From the NCBI GenBank assembly GCA_030148225.1, contig JASBTX010000002.1:147736-211735 (forward strand): a stretch of DNA of 64,000 nt, read 5' to 3'. A program made the translations under genes and the position numbers. Origin of the DNA: Paracoccaceae bacterium. GTDB lineage: Bacteria > Pseudomonadota > Alphaproteobacteria > Rhodobacterales > Rhodobacteraceae. Under the pieces are notes generated by a model that was given only the letters and a program-made list of their open reading frames with translations, did no database searches and was not told where the DNA came from. Of this stretch, positions 54,043-63,300 are shown one piece after another; the stretch's first letter is position 1; each line of letters starts with the position of its first letter.

Positions 54043-55638
54043 TCACCATTTGCCGATGACGATCCCTGCCTTATCTTCGTCCCCGCGCATTCCTTCGACC
54101 ACGGCGTCGGTCATGGTGATGCGGTTCTTGCGCCCCGAGAGCCGATCAAAGAGCCGCGCATGCATATCCTGCCGGATCCCGGCAAATTCAGGGTTTCGGC
54201 CCAGGTCGATGAACTCCTGGGGATCTTCATTCAGATCAAAGAGTTGCGGCGGGTAGTTGCGAAAATGGATATATTTCCAATCCCGCGTCCGGATCATGTA
54301 ACCCCGCGCCTCGGACACATCGATACCCAGCGTGTCACGCGCGGCATAAAAGGCATAGTCAATCTCGGAAAACACGGCGTCGCGCCAATCGTCCGGCGCC
54401 TGACCGTTGATCAGCGGCATCAGCGAGCGGCCCTCAAGCCGGTGGTTTGCCGGAGGTGCGCCGGTCGCCTCGATGAAGGTCGGCACCAGATCAATCGCCT
54501 CGACCAGCGCATCCGTGACGCTGCCGCGCGTTGCATCCGCCTCGGGGCGCGGATCATAAATGATCAGCGGCACCCGGACCGATACCTCGTGAAAAAGCTC
54601 TTTCTCGCCCATCCAGTGATCGCCCAGATAATCCCCGTGATCCGAGGTGAAAACGATCATCGTCTCGCGGTCCTTGCCGGTATCCGCGAGCCAGTCGAAA
54701 AGGCGGCCCAGATGATCGTCGATCTGCTTGGTCAGGCCCATATAGGCGGGCATCACCGTCTCGCGGACGCCGGGGGCTGAAAAGGTCTCGCTGACCTGCA
54801 TGCCCATGAAGGCCCCGTATACGGGATGTGGATCCGCGCGCTCGCGCGGGTCGCGTTCAACCGGCAGGAATGTCTCGGGCCCGTACATGTCGTGATAGGG
54901 TGCGGGTGCGATATAAGGCCAGTGCGGCTTGATATAGCTCAGATGGCAGAGCCACGGCTCATCACCCATGCTGTCGATGAATTCGCGCGCGCGCATCGTC
55001 ATATATGCGGTTTCCGAATGCTCTTCGGCGACGCGCGCGGGCAGGTTGGAATGGCGCAATTCCCAGCCCGAAAGCACCTCGCCATTCGGGCCGAGGGCCG
55101 AATTTGCGAAATCGTTCCACGGATTCTCACCTGCATAGCCGTGTTCGCGTAGCCAGTCATTATAGCGCAGCACCCCGCCCTTGCGCCGCAAGAGCGGCGT
55201 CGGGCTAAGCCCGTCATCCCGCTCATATGGGTCAAACCCGCCCTGCCCGATCAGAAGGCCGATCTCGGTCTCCGTGTTCAGACCCATCCGCGCCATGCCG
55301 TCGCTGTCGGGGGTAAAATGCGTCTTGCCGACAACTGCCGTGCGGATACCCACTGGTTTCAGGTAATCACCCAGCGTCATCTCGCCGATCGGCAGGGGAA
55401 CGCGGTTCCATGTGGCACCGTGGCTGAACACTGTCCGGCCCGTGTAGCAGGATGCGCGCGAGGGGCCGCAGACGGGACTTTGGACATAGGCCCGGTCAAA
55501 TCGGATGCCGCGCGCGGCCAGCCGGTCGATATTCGGTGTGTGCAAATGCGGATGGCCATAGCAGCTCAGATGATCCCACCTGAGCTGATCGGACATGACA
55601 AAAAGGATGTTCCTGATCCGGGTCATCGGTTTATCCAT
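54043..55638 (-). CDS. Formylglycine-type sulfatase or phosphonate monoester hydrolase
   Basis: 531 residues of the alkaline phosphatase/sulfatase superfamily. VCGPSRASCYTGR carries the CxPSR motif, with Cys57 as the residue converted to formylglycine. Metal ligands include D17 in FVMSDQLRWD and the TSDHGDYLGDH block. The Cys57 position and length resemble the phosphonate monoester hydrolase/phosphodiesterase of Rhizobium, which also uses formylglycine at residue 57 as I recall. No signal peptide, so cytoplasmic. It follows the stop of the GST-like gene immediately (TGA-ATG); a second ATG at 55626 is possible. Confidence 0.85.
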   Translation of the reverse strand: MDKPMTRIRNILFVMSDQLRWDHLSCYGHPHLHTPNIDRLAARGIRFDRAYVQSPVCGPSRASCYTGRTVFSHGATWNRVPLPIGEMTLGDYLKPVGIRTAVVGKTHFTPDSDGMARMGLNTETEIGLLIGQGGFDPYERDDGLSPTPLLRRKGGVLRYNDWLREHGYAGENPWNDFANSALGPNGEVLSGWELRHSNLPARVAEEHSETAYMTMRAREFIDSMGDEPWLCHLSYIKPHWPYIAPAPYHDMYGPETFLPVERDPRERADPHPVYGAFMGMQVSETFSAPGVRETVMPAYMGLTKQIDDHLGRLFDWLADTGKDRETMIVFTSDHGDYLGDHWMGEKELFHEVSVRVPLIIYDPRPEADATRGSVTDALVEAIDLVPTFIEATGAPPANHRLEGRSLMPLINGQAPDDWRDAVFSEIDYAFYAARDTLGIDVSEARGYMIRTRDWKYIHFRNYPPQLFDLNEDPQEFIDLGRNPEFAGIRQDMHARLFDRLSGRKNRITMTDAVVEGMRGDEDKAGIVIGKW

Positions 55639-56451
55639 TCATTCGCCAAGCCCGCCGTAGGCACGGATATCCGTGCCCTCTGCACGGCGCTTTTGGGTAT
55701 AGGCGGCGAATTTTTCGGCGGTTCCTTCAGGCTCCCATTCGACCAGCGCGGTCTGATAGCTGTCGCGCTGCGACACCCGATCAAACCAGTCCGAGAGGTG
55801 CGGCGTGCGCGCAAAGGGCCAGCCCATCAGGTCAAAGCGGTGCACATTCGGCATCCATGCAATGTCATTGATGGTAAAGACCGCGCCCGTCAGGTAGGTC
55901 CGGCCATCGGACAACAGTTCGTCGAGATGGCGGAAACCGGCATCGACCCGACGCACCGCTGCGTCAAGCCGTTCGGGGGCAAAGCCTTCGGCCATGTCGC
56001 GCTTGAACTGCCTGAGCGTGGCGTTCTGATGCGTCTTCTGAAACGCCGCTGCCCGCTCGGCCGAGGGCTGGGGCCGTGACCGGAAGAGGAACTCATGCGT
56101 GCAAAGCTTGAGATCGGCCTGCGCCGCATCCGCCATCTGCAACAGCGTCGGATCGCCCGACCCGGCGAGATCAGCCTCATGCGCGGCCAGATGGGCGATG
56201 ATATCGATACTTTCGATGAATAGCCGCCCGTCATCGGACAGTGCCGGCACAAGGCCATCGGGATGGATCGCTTGATAGGCGGCGCTGGCATGTTCATCCT
56301 TGTCGAGCGCGACCAGATGGCTCTCGTAGGATTGGCCCGTCTCGGCCAGCACGATGCGCACCCGCTGCGAACAGCTCGACATCGGCGCATGCCAAAGATG
56401 CAGCCCGTCAAGCGCGCGGATTGACGGGTCTCCTGGTTCGATTTCCGGCAT
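55639..56451 (-). CDS. Glutathione S-transferase-like protein
   Basis: 270 residues from ATG 56451 (MPEIEPGDPSIRALDGLHLW), preceded by a run of eight G that serves as ribosome site. The open frame extends to 56637, but that part is translated tRNA and intergenic sequence. Thioredoxin-like N-terminal domain: HLWHAPMSSCSQRVRIVLAE, with DGLVPALSDDGRLFIESIDIIAHLA containing the cis-Pro and the ES glutathione-binding pair. The C-terminal helical domain includes TINDIAWMPNVHRF. Adjacent to the hydrolase gene on the same strand, which suggests co-transcription. Substrate unknown. Confidence 0.85.
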   Translation of the reverse strand: MPEIEPGDPSIRALDGLHLWHAPMSSCSQRVRIVLAETGQSYESHLVALDKDEHASAAYQAIHPDGLVPALSDDGRLFIESIDIIAHLAAHEADLAGSGDPTLLQMADAAQADLKLCTHEFLFRSRPQPSAERAAAFQKTHQNATLRQFKRDMAEGFAPERLDAAVRRVDAGFRHLDELLSDGRTYLTGAVFTINDIAWMPNVHRFDLMGWPFARTPHLSDWFDRVSQRDSYQTALVEWEPEGTAEKFAAYTQKRRAEGTDIRAYGGLGE

Positions 56452-56522
56452 TCCCCCCCCAAGCCCGGCGCAAAGGGCACCGGGTCGGCCCTGATTAGGT
56501 CGCATCCCACGGCAAAGTGCAA

Positions 56523-56558
56523 CCGGATTGGTGCGTTTTGCCGGATTGGTGCGTTCTG
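56523..56558. repeat. Tandem 18-base direct repeat next to the att site
   Basis: CCGGATTGGTGCGTTTTG (56523-56540) is followed immediately by CCGGATTGGTGCGTTCTG (56541-56558), one mismatch. It lies between the GST gene and the tRNA-Arg fragment. Confidence 0.8.
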
Positions 56559-56565
56559 AAGGTGA

Positions 56566-56611
56566 TGGCGCACCCGAGAGGATTCGAACCTCTGGCCTCT
56601 GCCTTCGGAGG
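56566..56611 (-). tRNA. 3' fragment of tRNA-Arg(CCG): attachment-site core
   Basis: The minus strand reads the anticodon loop CTCCGAA (anticodon CCG, Arg), anticodon stem 3' side, variable region, T-loop GTTCGAATCC and acceptor end with CCA, i.e. the last 46 bases of a tRNA-Arg. The 5' half (acceptor 5' strand and D arm) is missing; at 56612 the sequence changes to an unrelated, AT-richer one. This is what integration into the 3' end of a tRNA gene leaves at one junction. The intact tRNA should lie at the far right end, beyond the window. Confidence 0.85.
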
Positions 56612-56718
56612 ACTGTGCCAACACCTTTGTTCAGCAAATATTCTCATTTTGTTTTGGAAATTCCCCGCCCCCAACACTCGCAAAACCATTGAAACGGTGA
56701 CGAAACGGTGACGAGAAC

Positions 56719-57105
56719 ATGAAGATAAGCAATCCGAAGACGGAAACATGGGACGAACTCGAAGAACGCCACAGGCAGGAACGTCTTGCATGGATCATAA
56801 GGCACACACCGATCAGCCCGGATGATACAGAGGTTGAGGAAATGACCCGGATCAGTTCGCAATATGCGGCAATGTTCGGAATCAGCGTGAAGGCTTTGCG
56901 CGGTCCATCACGCGCGCAACACACGTTCAAAGCCAGATCGCTGGCGATGAAGGCCATTTATGATTTGCACCGAAACGGGGTCAGGAAATATTCAACTACC
57001 CTCATTGGCCGCTTTTTCCAGCGCGATCACAGTTCTGTCATTCATGCCGTTTCAAGGGCGGATGATTTTATTTCCCGTGATCCTTCTCTAAGGCGAACAT
57101 TTTGA
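56719..57105 (+). CDS. Stand-alone DnaA domain IV-like DNA-binding protein
   Basis: 128 residues. The C-terminal 60 residues match the DNA-binding domain of DnaA: KARSLAMKAIYDLHRNG followed by LIGRFFQRDHSSVIHAVSRA, which has the GRxFxxRDHS(T)VxHA signature of domain IV. The AAA+ and other DnaA domains are absent; the first 65 residues are charged and helical. It should bind DnaA-box-like sites, as regulator or replication factor of the element. Closest gene to the attachment site. Confidence 0.75.
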   Translation: MKISNPKTETWDELEERHRQERLAWIIRHTPISPDDTEVEEMTRISSQYAAMFGISVKALRGPSRAQHTFKARSLAMKAIYDLHRNGVRKYSTTLIGRFFQRDHSSVIHAVSRADDFISRDPSLRRTF

Positions 57106-57143
57106 TGTGAACAATGTCACAGACATGCGGCGATTGATGCACT

Positions 57144-57344
57144 ATGAAATGCCGCATGTCTCTGTTCGACGCTTACAGCCTGATTGTTCTTTTCGGCATG
57201 GCACTGGTGCCGATACTCAGTATCCTCGAATTCATGGGGCTGCGAGACGACGATACATTCTGGTCGGGTATGGTCTTCATTGCTGCCGCCATGGTCGCCG
57301 TGGTTATCGCATGGTGGATGCTGAATTGGGTGCTGGCATACTGA
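57144..57344 (+). CDS. Small two-helix membrane protein of the element
   Basis: 66 residues: two hydrophobic helices at about 9-30 and 42-63 joined by the charged turn MGLRDDDTFW. A second ATG at 57156 is in frame, and no clear ribosome site fixes the start. It lies tail to tail with the giant gene (one base between stops). Size and topology would suit a phage holin or spanin-like protein, but that is a guess. Confidence 0.5.
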   Translation: MKCRMSLFDAYSLIVLFGMALVPILSILEFMGLRDDDTFWSGMVFIAAAMVAVVIAWWMLNWVLAY

Positions 57345-57345
57345 T

Positions 57346-60300
57346 CTACCGGCTGGGGAATCTTTCATCTCTGTTTTTTTCCAGCTCCGAAAATTTATCC
57401 ATCAGTTTTTCCATTCCGGCTTCGAAATCGCGCTGGCTGATCAGACCGCGCTCACGGTCCTTTTCAAGACGACGCGCCGAAAAACTCAGTTCCCGCTCGG
57501 CCTTTTCAAAATCCATCATCCATGACAGATACCCGATTTCCACGTCCTGTGATCTGATTTTGATACCGAAACTGCTGGCCAGCGCCTGAGGCAGACTGTA
57601 TTTCCGGCCGGTTCCCCATTCCTCTGCGCCACGCAATGCCCTGCCGATTTTCTCCCAATACCACGAACCCGGTATCCATGCCGCTGACGGCATCCAAGAT
57701 TTCCAGAGATATTGGCGGGTTTTTGTAAACCTTTCCCATGGTGTATCGATCAGCGGATTTACAATATCCCTGCCGGTAAATGATGATCTGTTCAGTGACA
57801 GTTCAGCACCGATCATCAGCGGGCCACCAAATATCAATGGTGCGGGCATACCAAAAACACCGCTCCCCTCGCCAAGATCGAATATATCCCCAACCGGGAT
57901 GAAGCGCTTGATATTGATGAAGACCGGATTCCCATCACTGTCAAGAAATGGCAGGCGCACCATTTTGGGCGATCCCAACCATGTGTATCCTTCTTCGTTT
58001 TTCCTGAGTGATTTGCGTTCTTCTTCCTCATCCCAATCGGATGGTGCGAGCGCATATGCCAAGTTTTCCGCCATATAGGCGATGGTCATATATTTGGCGA
58101 TCTTCCATGGGCGTGTAGCTGCTGTTCGGGCGAGGATCGGAACTGCTCGGTATGAATAGCTGGCAAACGGAAGAAAAGTGCGTCTGGCGGCATTAACCCA
58201 TGGTGCACGGATATCATAGTTCAGGAACTGGTCCCGCGCCTCACGCGCCGCCTGAGAGGCTGAGACACCCTGTTGCCTGCGCCGGATGAACACCGCCATT
58301 CTGAACACTTCGTCCTCTGCCTGATAGAGGTCGATCATCTTGTTATCGGCTTTCTTGAGACCGCGATAAATCGCATCGGTGACCTTCCATATGATGCCGC
58401 TTGCGTTTTTCAGATCATCAACATTGCCTTTCATCTGTTTATCAAGACCATCGAGAATGGGTTGCAGCGTTTTTTGGCGCAATTCCTGTGCAACCATGTC
58501 AGACCCGAACGCGCCGTTCTCAAGCGCCTGCTGATAGAGTGCATCGCCCTTGGCGTATGACCTGATGCCCTTGAGCAGGTCCGTCATCCTGACATCGGAC
58601 ATATCCATCAGCGCAAGGTTCGACATGATGTTGTTCATATGAACATTTGGCGCTCTGGCCGTTTTGTTTATTTTCCACTGATTGAGAATTGCCGTCCAAG
58701 TGTTGGGAGACTGCATCGTTTCGATCTGCGCAAGATCACGCCAGATTTCAGCGCGGACATACTTGCCCGACAACAAGCCGTACCGCTTAGCCTTTGATTT
58801 CGCGATCCGCTCATCGGGCACTCTTACCCACTGAACATTCGGATCAAAATTGTTGAAAGTTCCACCGTATTTGGATGCCTCAACCCATGTATCGATTGGC
58901 GGTTCCGCTTCCTGCGCCCAATCCGGGTTCGCGGCGATATCCTTGAAGAATTTTCCATTGGCCAGATCGTTGGCCATGTTCATGTAGGTCTTGGCAATCA
59001 GGTATCTCGCATCGAGGATTTCCCCCATGCTGCGGCGTTCCGCCTTGGTGAAATCCCGCCACAGAACAACATTTCCGTTCTTGCGTTCGCCGCGGACTTC
59101 CCACGTTCCGGTCTTATTGAAATCCTTGTATTCAGCCGGGATTGGGGAACCGGCCGGCACGAATACCCGTTTCAGCACCTTTGGCTTGCCCTTATCAAAA
59201 CCAGCGCCTTTTTGAGCAAGAAGTTCCAGTGCCAGGAACTTGCTTCCCTTGCTTTTATCGCCGGTCAGAAATTCACCTTTGATTTCATGGAAAATCCCGC
59301 GTCCCTTGAAGGCATTGCCCATGATTTTTGCGCGGCGTCTCGCTCCGAAGTTTCCGACAAATCTCGCCAGTTTGTTCGCGTCACTCTCATGCTTCTGGTA
59401 GACGCGATGGAGATATGACCCCCGGTTTTTCTCGTATGTCTCTGCATCCAGAAGACCGAATTCAACCGCGTCCTGTCCAAGCTGATCAATTGCCACCCGG
59501 ATAGGTTCTGAAATTGCCTTCATGGCTTCATCAGGGACGGTTTCACCCGTCAGAACGGATTGCAGAACCACTGCCTCGTCACGTCCAATATTAGCCTCTG
59601 TGAGAGCTTCAAGGTGCTCCTGCGCCTCATGCAATATTGAGCGCTGATCAAGCCCCCTCTGGCGCTCACGTTCGATGTATTCCTCTGTCAGGCCGTACCT
59701 GTCGATCAACCCGATACGGGCCTTTTCGAGAGGGACAGAAAGCCAGCCGAATGGTCCGTCCGGGTTTATTTTCTTTTCAAGAACGACTTTGCGCAGATTG
59801 TCCCATTGTTTGACGGCAGGTATCCATTCGTTCTTCTCGTTAAGACCACCGGCAATGTGGAACGGGATGCGAATGGCCTGATCGATGGGCTGGCTGAGAA
59901 ACGCCTTGAGCATGGTTTCCTGACGGATTTCGACGGGGGTATCCGGCTGAACCCGGAACCTGAGTTTTTCCCCGATGACAGGATCGAATTCATTCTGTTC
60001 CGGCTGACGGCTTCCGATTTCGCCAGACTGGATTTTGGCAAAAATATCATCCCGGTTTGTGAAACCGTTTCCGGCAAGCACATTGCCTATCGCTTCAAGA
60101 AGGTTCCTGATTTTTCGGAAGGCTGATCCGATGAAACTCCGCGCCTCATAAGTGCCAGCCATCCAGTCCGTGAACATGCTGGCAATGACTTCCTCGGTGA
60201 CGATCTGTTCGCCTTCCTGACCGTAAACCTCTTTGACCGATTGCAGTCTTTGCCTGTCCTTGGATGCAGCTCTTTCCAGTGCCAACCATTCTTGTCGTGT

Positions 60301-63300
60301 GAACAAGCCAAATTCACGGTTCCAGAGCTGCGGCGAACGCAGCGCATGGATCAGTTCGTGATTGAATGTGCCTGCAATCCCCTGATGTGCATCCATCGCG
60401 ACCAGAACAGTGTCCTGAAAGAATGCACCATCAAGTTTGTTCATCGTGCCGTCTGACATGCGCCCGAACATTTTGCCCGGAACTGACACCTCAACCCCGG
60501 ATATGTTCAGGGATTTGGCTTTCAGTTTCAGATCACGTGCGATCTTTGATGCCTTGTCCTTCAACTCGGGCGTCAATTCGTAAATCAGGTTTCCGTCCGC
60601 TGTGGTTCCTGTGTAACGCGGATCAAGATCACGGTGAGTTTCGCCACCCGCCAGAATGTCTCTGAGTTCCGGCTGAACAAACAGGTTCACCACACCGGGC
60701 GGTTGCCGCCATGGCTGCATGATGGATGCCCGCGCCTGATCAACAGAAGCATCCGATGCGCTGGCTTCATTCCCCTGCCATGTCAGATCATAGTCATACG
60801 TGCCGTCATCCAGTTTTCGGATGCCAACAACAATGTGCTTTTGCCTGCCGCCCACCTCAACCGGGGATGCATAAAAGAGAACACTGTCAATGCCCTTGCT
60901 TTGTCCCGGTTCGGTATGGATTTCGACACCGCCCTCGATGATCCCGCGCAGCGCCGGAAGGATGCGCAGCGTTTCCCTGTCTTCCGCCTTGATACTCCGG
61001 GCCTCGGCCTCGTTGAACCTGACCACGTGCCCATCTGGGGTGGTTGCCGTTTGACCTGCGAGGTTCCTGTCATACCAATCTTTGGCCGCGCGTCTGATAT
61101 TCACCCGGCCAAACTCTTTACCCGTCAGGCGCGGTGAGGGTGAAGGTTCGGATGTTGAAAACAGTGCAACTCCTGTTTCTGTCTCGCGCGTATCGATGAC
61201 ATCGAAGAACCTGTCATAGGCTTCTCTGACGGCCGGAATTTCGGATTGCAGCAAATATGGATATGATCCCTCTCCGACCAGAGCTTCCCATGATTTGTCA
61301 TCCAGAATATTTGCAAGATAGTCGTTTGACTTGCTTTCATCGGCCAGTTTCGCAATCACATAGGATTCAAACGATCTGGCTGTCATTTCAATGGGCGTGG
61401 ACCAGTAGGGTTTGGTTCTCCGCTTGTCGAGTTCCTGCGATCTGATCTTGATATCGGCCCTGGCAATCGATGTGAGTATCCCCTGAAATGCCTGCACGAC
61501 TTCGGGTCTTACCCCATCCGGGCGCTGCCGCGCAGTATCCGACAGAAACCCGACATTTCGGCCAGTGGCGCGGCTGAAATAATTGTCGAGACCATGCCAC
61601 CATTCATGGGCCAAAGACCCAGCGCCGGAACCTTTCGTCAGGTTGATGACAATATTGTCCGGCTCGAAATGTGCCGCTGCCGGATTTTTACCCCCGCGCC
61701 CCCGCGCCCCGAATGCCAGCCCCATCGAACCGTTCAGCGAAATGGCTTGTGGCGGGATATTCAGGATTGCTGCCAGATCAAGCAAGCCGTCATATGCCCG
61801 GTTCAAATCCTCCTGCCTGCGCGGTCCTTCGACATAATTGCCGAACTGGACACCTCTGAACCCGAATGTTTCGGAAAACTGTTCCGGTGTTACATCCGCC
61901 CCGCCCCGGTGATCATCACCGATGCGCGGATCATTCTCGGAACGCCTTTCGCTGGGCAGGTTCTTGTAAGCCTCAAGAAGCCTGACCAGCTCATCCTGAT
62001 TTTCGTTCATCCATTTGCGGGCTTCGGTGCTTTCCGCAAACCCGCCTTTCAGATCGGCGTAGTGCCGTCCGATCTTCTTACCGATTGTCCAGCTTTTGAC
62101 TTCCTCGCCGCGCCGGGAATAAATGATGAATTTTGGCGTTCCGCGCGTCTTTTTCTTTGGGCCTGTTTCAAGGGTTTTGTAGACCTTGGCAAACGCATCG
62201 ATTGCGGCTTTCTTTGTTTCGCCCGATGCATGAACCTTTGGCCAGTATGACATTGAACCGCGCTCGGCAGGTTCCGTAACCTGCCACAGTCTCAGAGGTC
62301 TGTCATACGGATAGCGCTTGCCCTCGTAGAGGGTGAATTCCTTCTCAGAAAATGTGAACCCGGCCAACGACTTTCCGTGGCCAAATCGTTCGTAGAGTTC
62401 GATGAGATTGGCAACATTATCAAGACCGCTTTTCTCGGCCTGAATCTTTTCCCTGAGATTTTTGGTGCTGAATGTTCCGTCCAGAACATTTCTGGCAAAC
62501 GTCCTGAGGTAGATAACGTCCTCGGTCCATTTCCTGAGTTTGTACCCACGCGGCTTTCTGGGGATTTGATCACGCGCAGCACGGGCAAAAGCCACCAAAA
62601 ACGGATCAACGCCATCATCAAGCAGCGCCTGATAATCCGGCTCAGGCCAAGATTTCGAGAGCGGCGTTTTGGCGATTTCCTTGTCAGAGACAAGCCCTGC
62701 CCGTTCCGCCCATTCCTTGGCCTTGTGCTTCTGTGCTCCGGTCAGAACCTCTCCGAAATCATCGATCTTCTGATCTGTCTTCGGCTGAGCAGGTTTGCCT
62801 TTGAGTTTTGTTTCCCGCACGTTCTGACCGGCACCCGGATCGATATCCTGAACAACCTCACCGCCCAGAACAATCTCGCCGCTGTAAGGCACAACTTTGC
62901 TCAGATCGATATCGCCGGGTTTGTAGGTGATGGTGATATGGCTTTGGTAATTCGGAAAGTCCCATGATGCGCCCGCGTCCCGCGTTTCTTTCCAACGCTT
63001 CTGCATCCTGTCATCGGTGAATTTCAGCACCACCGCGCCATTATCTCCGAGCGATACAACTTCGCGCTTTCCGCCCTTCACCCGGATATTACCTGTTTTC
63101 GGTTGCATGGCCTTTGATGCCCGATCAACAGGTTCCTTGCTGTAGACCTGAGTGACATGCAGATCGCCGGGGGGAAGGGCACTTCTGAACCCCTGAGACG
63201 CGGCCCATAGGCGAATTGCCTTGGCATTTTCGACGGGGCGATAAATGTAGGTTGGCCGGGTATTTTCATCAGCCCCGGCATCTGATTTGTCGGAGGGGTT

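Noticed and set aside
56452..56637. N-terminal extension of the GST-like protein (62 residues)
   Set aside because: It includes the PEVRILSGAP-type string produced by translating a tRNA; ATG 56451 with the G-run ribosome site is the real start.
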